Origin: Lanius collurio
Taxonomy: Eukaryota; Chordata; Aves; Passeriformes; Laniidae
Direction of reading: 5' to 3'
Assembly (NCBI GenBank): GCA_020086605.1
Contig: JACBWW010000028.1
Coordinates: 9,821,953-9,885,952 of the forward strand
Length of the DNA stretch: 64,000 nt
Within the stretch, counting starts at the first letter, position 1. Each line of letters starts with the position of its first letter. Under the pieces are notes generated by a model that was given only the letters and a program-made list of their open reading frames with translations, did not search any database and was not told the origin of the DNA. Position numbers and translations under genes: made by a program. Positions 20,111-32,300 of the stretch are shown one piece after another.

Positions 20111-22059
20111 AGTCTTCTCCCAAGTTAGGCACAAGGGGAGAGCAAGGCTTCAGGAGATGCTGTGCTGCAGCTGGATTACATCCTGAAGGTGGCCCTTAGG
20201 GATAAAGCCTCTCCTGATGTTATTCCCTCCCCAAGAGTGAACACAGATGTTGGGGTTCCCTTGGTATCCCTGGCCTGCCGACTGTGATGGTGACGTTCTG
20301 TCCCTGTGATTTGATGCACTTCAGTGATGGTAATTTGAAGTAAGCACCACCAGCAGAATGAGTATAGAAAAGGATCTCAAATAGGTGGGAATGTGGAAAG
20401 GCAGCAGCATGTTCAGGCAGGTTGCCAGTGATACAAAGGACTGAATGCTTTCACCTGGGGCAGAGATACTGGGAGATGGAAAGGAGTGATACCAGAAAGC
20501 TTCCAAGAAAATTAAGGTAACAGAAAAGCACACTCTAAACCAACAATTGTGAGACCATGGTTTCTTTAAATTCTCCCATTAACATGATTCATTTTCCTCA
20601 TACTACAGGCTTGGAAAGCTCAGAGAAGCCAATTTAGGAAGCACTCAAATATTTCTTAAGTCACGAAAAGCATGGGGTTTATTTACTCTCCCTACAGTAC
20701 AACATCAACAGAGTACCTCTGTATTGGAGATTTCCAACTTGCCTTGCAGAGAGCAAGTCCAAGAATATAATTTCAGAAGTGTGAACAACTCCTGCCTTAC
20801 AGGACACTTTCTTCATGAATGGGGTGTCAAGATACAGTGTTTGCTGTTTAATCTGAAGGATGAGTAAATGAGAGGAGAAGTATACACTGGGGAGAGTTTT
20901 TAAATCCATGGCAATGGCTTGGGTTTGAGATTAAAATGTATAGTGGACCATGATCATTGTTTCAACTTGTCCTCCAGAAAATTGTCCAGTAAAATTCACA
21001 CTGAACCTCTCACCTGTTGCAGAGTGGGCTGAAACAGGAATGTTTTGGAGTCTGCTAGAAATACCTTTATTGACTGAGACTTAAAAATCAAAACCTTCCA
21101 CCTAGCACAAGTTAACTTCTACTTTTGCCACTGTGCAGGATTTAGCATTATGAGAAATGATGGTAGCGTCTCAGCCACTATTTGCCAGGGTGAGAATTTG
21201 CTGTTTCTTTCCATCTGCTGTTATTCAGATACCCAGCTTTTATGTTCTCACATTGGAATGAATAATGCCTTTTTTTATCCATCAGCTAGATTTTGGATGA
21301 AAGAAAGTGATTAACCTTCAGCAAGCCTGTCCCACGTAACTAAAATGTTGTAAAGTGTAAGTTGTGAAGTTATGAGTATGTTGGTAACTAATGCCACGAA
21401 AGTCACTGTTCCTGCTCCCTGACCTTTCTTCACCTCCCCTAGTGCATTTGAATAGTCTTTCAAAAAATTGGAAATGGTTCTTTTGTTGAAAAAAAAATTA
21501 TGATGCCTGGGAAAAGCAATTACCTGAAGCTGTATTCATCAACAATCCTTCAGAGATAGAAAAAGGACACAAAAATGTAAATATTAGTGGCATTAGTGGA
21601 GGGGAAAATTGCTGTAACAGCTGAAGTACATATCAGAATATCTAACAGGAGTAAAAATGGCCCTTCAAATTTAAGCAACAGGCTTACTGAGATGGAAGAG
21701 GGAACATCTACTTCGGAACAGAAAGCTGTTAGTGGACAGAAAAACACAGAAAATGTCAGGACAAAGGTGGAACTAAATGTCTTCAATTTGTCCCTTTGTG
21801 AGTGATTTCAAGACAAGATTGTGTGCTTCCAGTAGGAGGGGATAGAAAGGGAAAACAATCACCCAGTTCCAGGAAAGCATGCCACAATTGTTAAAATTGT
21901 CTTTCCAAGCTAGGAATCAAGAGATCAGCAAGTGCTACTTAACACAACCGAGCAACAATGCAAATGGTTGAATTTTCTATCCTGTTCGTAACTAGAGGAA
22001 AAAAAAAAATTACTCCTTTGAGGTGAAGTATGTTTCTGTTCTGGTGCTGTACACAGAAA
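20111..22059. other. Intergenic DNA, nothing recognised
   Basis: Unique-looking AT-rich sequence upstream of TMEM215. No open frame above 80 codons with recognisable content was seen. It could hold distal regulatory DNA for TMEM215. Confidence 0.5.
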
Positions 22060-22232
22060 TTAGGTACTCAACATCTTTTTTACCTCAGTCTTCAATGGCA
22101 ACCTCTCTTCCCCCCTCTTGAGTGGATGGACAGCAGGATGGGGACTAAAGGAAAAAGTGCTCTCTACTGTAATAGGCCAGGTTTGTGATCACCAGAAGAA
22201 CCTGAACGTGTCCATGGGATCTGATGAGATGC
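22060..22232 (+). mobile_element. CR1 LINE, left part (interrupted by an LTR)
   Basis: Follows the CR1 ORF2 consensus on the plus strand, with landmarks TTTACCTCAGTCTTCAATGG at about 22079 and a segment ending GGGATCTGATGAGATGC at 22232. The same CR1 continues at 22801 with CATCCCAGAGTCC, exactly where the consensus resumes. Confidence 0.85.
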
Positions 22233-22800
22233 TGTGCTGGTTTTGTCTGGGATACAGTTCATTTTCTTCACCGTATCTGGTATGGGGCTATGTTGGTAAT
22301 GTAGAGGTGTTATTGCTGAGCAGGGCTTACACAGAGCCAAGGCCTTTTCTGCTTCTCATACTTCCACACTGGTGAGGAAGCTGGGGGTGCCTGGGAGGCT
22401 GGGAGGAGGCACAGCTGGGACAGGTGACCCCAAGTGACCAAAGGGATATTGCAGACCATGTGACATCCTGCTCAGTACATAAAATAGGGGCAAGAAGGAG
22501 GGAAGGTGGGAAATCGGGGGTGATGATGTTTGTCTGCCCAGGTCACTGTCAGGTGTGATGGGGCCCTGCTCTCCTGGAGGTGGCTGAACACCTGCCTGCC
22601 ATGGGGTGTGGTGAATTAATTCCTTGTTTTGCTTTGCTTGTGTGTGTAGATTTTGGTGTCCCTATTACACTGTCTTTATCTCAACCTGTGACTTTTCTTC
22701 CTTTTACCCTTCTGATTCTCTCTCCAATTCCAGTGGTGGCGGAGCGGGGTGAGTGAGTGGCTGCTGGGGCTTGGCTGCTGACTGGAGTTAAACGGTGATA
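22233..22800 (+). mobile_element. Solo LTR of an avian endogenous retrovirus, nested in CR1
   Basis: 568-bp LTR starting TGTGCTGGTTTTGTCTGGGA and ending GGAGTTAAACGGTGATA (the terminal CA has become TA). A TATA-like ACATAAAATAGG lies near 22478. No internal retroviral sequence adjoins it, so it is a solo LTR left by LTR-LTR recombination. Flanking 5-bp direct repeats are GATGC (22228-22232) and GATAC (22801-22805), one mismatch. The CR1 reads continuously once the LTR is removed. The same LTR family occurs in reverse at 45902-46412. Confidence 0.88.
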
Positions 22801-23697
22801 GATACATCCCAGAGTCCCAAGAGAATTAGCTGACATAGTTGCCAAGCCACTCTTCATGGTACTTGAAAAGTCATGGCAGTCACGAGGAGTCACAGGTGAC
22901 TAGAACAGCAAAAATATTGGACTCTAAAAAAGGTAGGAAAGAGAACTCTGGGAACTACGGATCTCTCAGCCTCCCTGGACTGACCTTTCCTATCAAAAAC
23001 TAGCCAGTGCTCTCTAAATAGTCTAGAGAAAGTTTTGATAAATGGGCTGTTCAGTGGATAAGAAATTGGTTGAACAGTCATATCCACAGAGTAGTGGTCA
23101 ATGGCTCAATCTTCACATGTAGGTGGTTTATAGATGGTGTCTGTTAGGGATCTGCCTTGGGACAAGTACTGTTTAATGTCTTCCTCAGTAATGGAGAACC
23201 ATTGGCAGGTTTGCAGCCAACCTGCTTTGAGTGGTTTGAGTGTTGTTGATGTGCCTCAGGGATGGGATGCCATCCAGAGGGACCTGGACAAGCTCAAGAA
23301 GTGGGCTCATGGGAATCTCATTAGGTTAAAACAAGACCAAGAACAAGGTGCTGCACCTGGGTCAGGACATTCCCAGTATCAGCACAGGCTGGGGATGAAC
23401 AGATGGAGAGCAGCCCTGTGAGGACTTGGGGGTGCTGCTGGGTGAGAGGCTGGACATGACCCAGCCATGAGCACCCACCCACAGCCCAGAGAGCCAAATG
23501 TGTCCTGGGCTGCATCCAAAGTGGCCAGCAGGGAAGGGAGGGCATTCTGCCCCTCTGCTCTGCCCTGCTGAGGCCCCACCTGGAACACTGCATCCAGCTC
23601 TGGGGTCCCAGCATAGGAAGGACATGGACCTGCTGGAGTGAGTCCGGAGGAGCCCACCAAGATGGAGCATCTTTCCTACAAGGAAATGCTGAGAGAA
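22801..23697 (+). mobile_element. CR1 LINE, right part
   Basis: Continues the interrupted CR1 in ORF2. A decayed reverse-transcriptase C-terminal region is readable near 23260 (DAIQRDLDKLKKWA), followed by the downstream ORF2 region with the CR1-typical block about CTGGGCTGCATCCAAAGTGG near 23506. Frameshifts and small deletions make it nonfunctional. The 3' end is replaced by an inverted CR1 from 23698. Confidence 0.85.
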
Positions 23698-24420
23698 TTG
23701 TTGAACCTCATGAGATTCCTGTGGGCCCAATTCTTCATCTTGTCTACGCCCCTCTGGATGACATCCTGTCCTTCAGGACTGTGAACCACACTCCTCACCT
23801 TGGTGTCATCTGCGAAGTTGCAGAGGGTGCAGATCCCTTCATCTGTGTCATTAATGAGATACTAAATAATGCTGGAGCCAATACGGACCCCTATGGGATA
23901 TCCCTTGTCACTGATGTCCATTAGGACTCTGAGCTGTTGACCACTACCCTCTGGATGCAAGACTAACCAATTCCTTATCCATCTAACAGTCCACTCATCA
24001 GATCCATCTCTCCCAATTTAAAGAGCAGGATGCTGTGAAGAACCATGTCAAAGGCTTTACAGAAGATAAATTACATTCATAGCCCTTCCCTTGTCCGCTG
24101 ATGTAGTCACTCTATTCACTCTCTATTTCCAGTCACTGGGTATTTCTCCTGACTGCCATGGCTTTGCAAATATGGTGGAGAGTAATTTGGCAACTGTATC
24201 AGCGAGTTCTCTCAGGACTTTCTGGGGTGCATCTCATTGGATCCCATAGACATATATGTTCTGGTTCCTCAGGTGATCATGAACATGATCTCTTAAGGAA
24301 GGAAGCACTTTTCTCACCCAGCCTCCAACTTTCTGTCCATCCACTCAAGCGGTGTGGGAAGAGAGATTGACAGTGAAAAAAAGTTGCTGAGTATATCAGC
24401 CTTCTCTCATCCATTGTTAC
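23698..24420 (-). mobile_element. CR1 LINE, antisense copy carrying the RT core region
   Basis: On the minus strand it translates in pieces to CR1 reverse transcriptase. The catalytic FADDTK box is preserved at about 23802-23819, followed by QDVIQRGVDKMKNWAHRN. This overlaps in consensus position with the plus-strand copy next to it, giving an inverted repeat. The element is cut at both ends and interrupted by stops. Confidence 0.82.
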
Positions 24421-26609
24421 CGGTTTTCTAGTTGTGTCATCAAAGGAATATGTTTTCTTTGACCTTTCTTAATTACCGTGGAGCAACCAAAACAGCTATT
24501 TGGATAAGCAACTTTAGATGTACTACATTTTTTTTAGGTTTTTTTATGTAGTTTTGAGAATAGAGATCAGAAAAGGATGGACCGAGATGGATGTGGTGAA
24601 AAGAGTATACCACTTGAACGACAGGTAATTTTTCCTGGTACTTCTTTCTTAAACCCTTCTCTGAACCTGCTGTTTTGCAGATACGATTGTCTGCTTCAAT
24701 GGCTTTTTGCAAGAGCAAAGCCTTACTCTGACCAGGCAGTGCTGCAAAATCCATGGAAAAGTGTGTATGCCATACTTTTTAGTATCCTAAAGTTGAAAGA
24801 TCAGGCAGATGGAGTTTTGAATTAATGCATTACAATTGACATCTTTCTTACCTATAAGATCTCAGCCATATCATGCAAGGACTCCACAAGCCCTTTATAA
24901 CATCATAGGTAAAATTACACTAATTTTCACCTTCCGAGCTCTGTGGCAATGCCAAAACTTGATACTGTTTTCTGCGTATGGGATCATGTAAGTCCTGTCT
25001 ATAATTTGGATATGGAACATGGAACCTGTTTTGCTAGCAAGTTCTGTATGGATTGGGATACTCAATTTTCAAGCTTTTACACTAATGCTCTTGTGCACAT
25101 ATTTGAGCCACCCCATTAGCTTGAGGAGACAGTGCTGAGGTCAGTGGCAGGCACTTCAAACCTGCTCAAGAGCTGCTTCACAAAAGTCCTTCCTGTCTGC
25201 AGCAAGTACTCCTTGCTGAAAGTGGATGCTGAATGCGCAACATCCATCTCCAGGCCTTTTTGTACATTGTGTTTTCTTGGCAACATATACAAAAGGAAAT
25301 ACTTGACAATTTCTTTGTAATGTGCAACTATGTGCTGTGATCCTCATATACCTCAGTTAAGAGATTTTTTTTTTCTCTATTTGAAAATGCTTATTGTTTA
25401 CCCAGCTTCACATACCATAATTACCTTATTTATATTTCTTAGCGGGTCTGTGTAGCCACTTCTGATGCCTCCTCCATTCCTCTGGACTGGTCTCAAAGCC
25501 CCAGGAATTTCTCTGTGTCTTCATGTCCTCAAGCAGAAGAAGTTCACCTGAGGGAGGATTTTTGTACTCTGTTCACTCAAGCCCCTGGGTCTTGCTCTTT
25601 GTAGACAATCATTTGTGTTTGACTGCTGCCTGCTGGCCAGTTGGCCGGATGTGGAAGGACGCTGCTGATGAGAGCATCTGATCAATAAACAAGGGGCAGA
25701 AGGGAAATAACAGATGCTTGAGGGGCTTGTGTTTTGTCACTGAGCCATCACACCAGGAGTGGGATTCAGAAACCCTGGTAGTGAGTCATGCATCCGTCTT
25801 GAGGTGACCTCGGGGACTTAGCAGGATTGCTGTGGAAGAGGTACAGGCTGCTGTATGAGTCACGGCATCAGGCAATAAATTAGCCGATATAATTCACTGG
25901 GAACTTTGTCTATCTGCATCGCTCTGCCTGATGTGCTCTTTCCCTTTGGGAAGCTTCTGATTAAATATACTTTATTTCTTCTATCGAAAATTGCTCACAA
26001 AAGATGCAATAAACTCAGGGGAGTCACCCACAAGTACTGTGTGTTATGCACACTGGTGAATAATGGGTGGCTTGCTTTGTCCCAGAGAACATAGCAAACA
26101 CTTCTTAAAGGGAGTGTCTAATTGAGTTGCTTATCTGTGGAGAAAGAGGAAAGGAAAATAGGTCATCTTGACCTACCTCTGCAGAAGAAGCTAATAATTT
26201 TTGATATGCTGAAACACTTTTGAAGCAGTTTCAAGCATAATCATGTAGAAATGACCATGTATTAGCATACTTGCAGTGACTAATTCTTTCTGTGAAGCTT
26301 GCTGGCATCTTTCCTGTCTATTTAGGAAAATTTGGTATAAAACCAAGGGAACTGATCAAAAGGCTATGCATGTTCCTTGCAGGCTCTGGAAGACTGGAAC
26401 TTCCCAAGACAATTAAACCTGAAGCAAATTTAAATGGGAATGGATATCATCAAAGTCTATAGCTCATTTAAACAATGCAAATATGTCATTAAAAAAAAAA
26501 ATCCTATGCAAAGAAGCAAAGAAGTCTTTGTCATAACAGTCCTGATTGCCTGGCCCGTGATTACTTTATGCCACATCTGCACATTTGTGAAGATGTAGCA
26601 GCTAATCCT
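24421..26609. other. Intergenic DNA, nothing recognised
   Basis: About 2.2 kb without a recognisable gene. A 93-codon minus-strand frame at 24473-24754 matches no family I know. Confidence 0.45.
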
Positions 26610-27872
26610 GGGAAATATTTCCAGGCATATGAATGACTAGAAAATAATCAGGAGCAGTCAGTGTGGATTCACAAAAGAGGAAGTCATGCTTGATCAACCT
26701 GATAGCCTACAGTGAAATGGCTGGCCTGGTAGATGAGGGAAGAGGGGTATGGTCTACTTGGACTTCAGCAAGGCCTTTGACACTGTCTCCCTAAGATCCT
26801 CCTAGATAGGCAGTTGTTGTAGGGCTTGGGTGAACCAACAGCGAGCTGGACTGAAAACTGTTCAAATGGGAAGACCTGAATGCTGATGATAAGTGGCACA
26901 ACATCTAGTTGGATACCAGTGACTAGCAGTGTATCCCAGGGGTCAATACTGGGTCCTTCAACAATCTTCATTAGTGATCTGGATGATGAGGCAGAGTGCA
27001 CAATCCGGAATTTTTCAGAGAACATAAAACTAGGAGGAGCAGCTGATATCAGAGGGTCATGTTGCCATCCACAGGGATGTCAACAGCCGTGAGACATGGG
27101 CTGACAGGAACCTAATGAAATTCAGCAAGAGGAAGTGCCAAATACCGCACGTGTGGAGAAGAAATATGTGCTAGGTACTGCCCACCTGGAAAGCAACTTG
27201 ATAGAATAGGACCTAGGGACCTGTTGGGCACGAAGTTAAACATAAACCAGCAGAGGGCTTTTGTGGCAAAGAAGGTGAATGACGTCCTGGGCTGCGTTAG
27301 GAGGAGTATTGCTGGCCAGCTGGGAGGTGATCCTGCTTCTTTACTCAGAGCTGGTGGGGATATCCCTAAAGTACTACATTGTCCAGCTCTGTGCGCCTTG
27401 GTACAGCAGAGCCATGAACATATTTCAGAGAATCCATTCTTCAATGGACCCTTCAAGGGAAGGGTCATTAAGACAACTCAGGGACTGGAGCACCTCTGCT
27501 AAGAAGAAAGGCTGAGGGACCTGGGCTGTTCAGCCTGAAGAAGAGAAGGCTCAGAGAGATCTTATCAAAGTCAGTGAGTGCTTGCAGGGAGGTCACAAAG
27601 AGGACAGAGCAGATCTCCTGCCAGTGGTGCCCAGTGACAGGACCAGAGGCAATGGGCACAAACTGAAACACAGGAGGTTCCCTCTGAACTTCAGGATACA
27701 TTTTTTCATTGTAATGATGACCAAACATTAGGGCAGGCTGCCCAGAGAGGTGGTGCAGTCTCCATCCTTGGAAATACTCAAAAGTCATCTGGATATGGTC
27801 CTGGGCAACCTGCTATAGATGACCCTGCTTCACTAGAGGTTTCTTCCAACATGCACCATTCTGTGATTCTTT
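26610..27872 (+). mobile_element. CR1 LINE, 3' half including the 3' terminus
   Basis: Runs from the ORF2 reverse-transcriptase region (GACTTCAGCAAGGCCTTTGA at about 26761, encoding FSKAFD) to the CR1 3' end (CACCATTCTGTGATTCTTT, 27854-27872). The catalytic FADD box is altered to FSEN near 27015, so the enzyme is dead. Downstream the typical CR1 text is readable as fragments such as LKYYIVQLCAPW near 27365. Because the natural 3' terminus is present, this is a standard 5'-truncated insertion. Confidence 0.9.
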
Positions 27873-28916
27873 AATGGCAGAGAAAATGATGGATGAGTGT
27901 GAACATGTGTGCATGCACAGGCTGAGCAGTCTCTCATCACTATGTGCAAGAGCACTGGAGAGAGATAGGCAACGCATTTTTTACTGGAGATGAGGATGCA
28001 AGCAGTTCTCTTTGAACTGGTTTAAAATCTGCATAGTACACCAGGAATTCTCTGGGGGAAAGTGTGCAATGGGGCACAAAGTGTGTACATAAGTCACAGG
28101 GCAGCTATGTTCTTGAATAACATGAAATCCGCTTTTTTTCAGGAGGCAGCCTTTCCAATACCTGTCAAGTGGTGATGGCTTCCTTCCACCATCTGCCCCA
28201 GAAGATCATCAGCCATCACATGGCTGGGGGCACCAGAAGTGGCTTGCTGCAGTCCTATGGTAGCTCCTCACTCTCAGGCATTTCCCTGGCAGCCCCCCTT
28301 CTTTCTGCCTGTGGGAAATACCTGCTACTTCACCCTCTGCCACCTCACAAGCCGAGTATCTGAGAGAGGGTTTCTCAACCAGTGCCTTCCAGCAGCTGTG
28401 AGGGCACAGACACTCCTCAGGGGACACCTCACCTCTGCCCAGCTAGTTGCTGCTGGTGGCCACTGTGAAGAGCTTTCAGGGCCTGTCTAAAGATCCAGGG
28501 GAGAGTGGTAAGCTATGAGATAGGTATTTGTCAGCTCTGCTATCCCAGTGATCGAAACCTAGCAATAAGAGCAGCTGAGGATCAGACCAAAGTGTGTACA
28601 TGCTGTGCCTTTTTTTTTATTTGGCTTTTGGGTGCACCAGAGACTGAGGTTAGGGAGTGATGGAAGCCTATCCAGACTTCCTTCCAACACTGAAAATGCT
28701 GCTGAAGACTGCCTTCAGAGGAAACACTGTTTGAGTTTGTACCCACAGGTACCCTCCATGAGGAGTTGTGGGGAAGAGTATGCAGACTTGGTTGTTAGGA
28801 AGATGTTGCTCTTTTCCTCCATGGATAGTGAAATGAATGGGTAGGAAGCGGTAATAGTGAAGGCCTCTGTGATGGAGTGGGGAAAAATGAGATGTTCTGT
28901 TGCCCAAAGAAAAATG
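27873..28916. other. Intergenic DNA left of the assembly gap
   Basis: No gene recognised. Moderately GC-rich, with short open frames on both strands that look like chance. Confidence 0.45.
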
Positions 28917-29301
28917 NNNNNNNNNNNNNNNNNNNNNNNNNNNNNNNNNNNNNNNNNNNNNNNNNNNNNNNNNNNNNNNNNNNNNNNNNNNNNNNNNNNN
29001 NNNNNNNNNNNNNNNNNNNNNNNNNNNNNNNNNNNNNNNNNNNNNNNNNNNNNNNNNNNNNNNNNNNNNNNNNNNNNNNNNNNNNNNNNNNNNNNNNNNN
29101 NNNNNNNNNNNNNNNNNNNNNNNNNNNNNNNNNNNNNNNNNNNNNNNNNNNNNNNNNNNNNNNNNNNNNNNNNNNNNNNNNNNNNNNNNNNNNNNNNNNN
29201 NNNNNNNNNNNNNNNNNNNNNNNNNNNNNNNNNNNNNNNNNNNNNNNNNNNNNNNNNNNNNNNNNNNNNNNNNNNNNNNNNNNNNNNNNNNNNNNNNNNN
29301 N
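28917..29301. other. Assembly gap (385 N)
   Basis: Run of N. The open frames that cross it are artefacts. What it hides is unknown; a GC-rich exon or repeat is possible. Confidence 1.
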
Positions 29302-32300
29302 GGACAGAGAAGGAGAGCAAAGAACATGAGCTGAAAGGCCTTGCCAGAGGAATAGGGTGGTGCCACAGCGGCAACTACTCTGCGTCATTTTCAGCAGCGT
29401 AAAGTTCTCCACATGACTGAGATCAGGTTTTTTTGTTATCTCTAGAATTAGTTGGGAAGGTCTCTTTGAAATGAATGTTTGAAATCTAATTTACTTTCTT
29501 TTTCCCTAGCAGGATACTAGTTCCCTGTTTTCAAGCACCATCAGAAACTTAGGTTTTAAGCCTCAGGGATTAATTTTGCTTCCAAGTTTGGTTAAAATTG
29601 GCTTTGGACACATAATTTCACTGGAGAAATTGTTTTAACTGGAAATGCCTCCCTACAAGTCTCTGCTCAGAGCCACCTGCTCAGAGGCATACAGATATCA
29701 TTGTTGATGAAGAGGAGTGTTTTCACACTTTTCTTTCTAAAATGCTATCCCAAACTAAAATCCCAAGATTCTTGTCTAGGCTAACATATAGGAAGTGAAA
29801 ACTAAAAACATTAGTAGGATTATCACTTTGCATTTCTCAACACCTAATTATTTGTAATTCTTGCTTCACTCTCCCTCACTCCCAGAAATTCTATGTGATC
29901 AGAATTTGGAACATTTCCCCTGTTTCTTGGCAACAGAGCTATGCTGTAGAGGCTCCACAAAGCTACACACATTATGATTTTTATCCCTTGTTGCAGGCTG
30001 GTGGTGTGTAAACACTTCCTTCCCAGTCCCGTCTGACCCTTTCTGGATGCAAGCAGCTACAGTGAATATCAAGTCTGACTTCATTTGCTGAATCTATCAG
30101 CCCTCTGCCTCCTAATCCTTCAGGCTGTTGATGATTTCCCCCATGGCTGAATGCTGGGATGCTGGTGACCTACTTCCCGAGAGTGAAGGCACCATGGAAC
30201 ATAGGGTAGCTGCAGTGCCCAGCAGCTCTGTTGAAGCTGAGTGCTGACAGCCAGAAGGCAGCAAGGACTGAATGCAATTGCCTCTGAAATGCACACTGTG
30301 CACTTCCCCCAGTAGATGCTTCTGCCATAGCTGTGTGACAGAATGTGCTCTTGACTCACAGGGCCGGACTCCTCAAAGGTGAATACTGGCTCAGAGCTAT
30401 CACCTTGTATTTCTTCCTGCCAAAAGCCTCCAAGGACCCTATTAAGCAGGGAGCTTCTAGAGATTTTTTTCTGAGGAGTAGCCTGTGTCACATCAATGAA
30501 ATTTGTACTGCTATCCTTTTCTGGTTGGTCTTCTGAGCATTTCATGGTGGCTTCCGTAGGTCACTGGCACTGCTTTGCTGAATCCTACGTGGCATGCTGC
30601 TCCCTTGGCAGAGCTCAGCCTGCCAGAAAAATAATTTTGTTTACCAGGGTGCTCATGTCAACTGCTGGGTGCAACTGGATGAGCTGCAGTTGTTATTCCT
30701 TTTGAAACTACTAGGTGGTAAAGTTTTTCATACTCTTTTATTTACTATTAAATATCTATTTCCAAGAATATTGTGTGGTTTCTAAGGATACTGTGTATAG
30801 GAGCCCCCAGGGGGTAAACTTGCATGTCCTTTGTACTTTGGTGTATTAACAGATGGGATACTTGGGCATGTTGCAGTACCTGAAAGTCTGCCTGGCTTCT
30901 GAAGCTGATCTGGTATCTGCTGATAATTTTCCTAAGCAGAAATTCTTTATGGGACCGTGAGACTAAGGCAAGGTCTTGTGGATGAGCTACATCTGAACAC
31001 CAAGTGACCAGAACCCACCGCGCTACATGTTTCTTTGCAGAGGCTTGTTCAGACCCAGCAGGAATGAACAGCATGTTGTACCCAATTTTATCACCAAATG
31101 TGTGTCATTGATTCCTAGGCACTCGCTTGCCCTGGGGCCCAGGTGTTACACTCAGTTTCTTCTATACCCCTAGCTTCCTTCAGGGGCAAGGCTGTCCTCA
31201 GGGATGACAGTCTCCTTTAAACACACTGGGAACAGCCCACGAGGTGTGGAGTCCCTGGGCTTGAACTATGATCCTATCTCTCTGTTAAGGGCAGTGGTTT
31301 TCCTGTTGTGAATTCCTGCCCTAAATCCCACCCTAATCTGCCAAGGGGAACCACCAGCTGCCATGTTATCCCATGGATTTTTGCAAGGTTGCTGTTTTCA
31401 GCAAATAAAGCTTCTAGTGGTATTTTAGACTCTGTTTTAGTGGTGTTCAGACTCTGTATCCTTGTCAGGATCTTTTCCACATTTCCTATTCAGGTGCTAC
31501 CTGCAAAACATATAATCGGTCAGAGGGACAAAGACGCATAAAAAATTCCTCAGCAACGTTTATTTAACAGATTCATCCCCTGTGATCAAAGGCCCTGTCC
31601 TTATCCTGTTAAATTTAATGGAAATTTTACTAATAACCTCAGAAGACCAGGATATTAGCCTCCCTGATTGGTGGACAAGACCATTATAACATTATAGCTT
31701 CAGGAGAAATTAAATCCCTTCCCCTCCTCTTTGGGTGGGGGGGGGGAAAAGGCATGTATTATGCTCCCTCTTTGGATGATGCCTATTCTCACAACTCATA
31801 ATCACCTGAGACAGGAGCTGGTGTCCTGTCAGAGGAGTGTGCTGTAGCAATTTCTCTCATCATCATATATTTAGCCCTCAGTTTGCAAAATGACTACTGC
31901 TAGATGGAGCTGAGCTAAGTTTACCTCCATGGTTGCACTGTGCATTTCTAGTGCCTGTAACCATGGGTGCTGCAGAACCCAGCGCTGAACTTCCACTACT
32001 TTTTATTCTTTCCTAGGAGACTTGGTGGAGGGGTGTTGAGATAATTTCTCTGTCTTCCCCTGAAATTTTTATTTCTGGAGTGTCTCTCAAATGCACTTAG
32101 AGAAAAGGAATGAAATTCAGCACTATGACTGTGCTAGCAGAGCTAATCTTTTGCTGGTGGAAGCTATTTCCCCTGTCATGTTAGCCCTGAATTTGTTCTG
32201 GTATTCCTGAAATGCCTTTAAGCACTCCATTTCTTCTGTAGAGTGAGCCAAAACGGTCTGTTGTGTGAAAGCTAGCCCCGAGAAGACAGATCTAAGTCTC

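Noticed and set aside
28668..29412. Frames running through the N gap
   Set aside because: Translations are mostly X; artefact of the gap.
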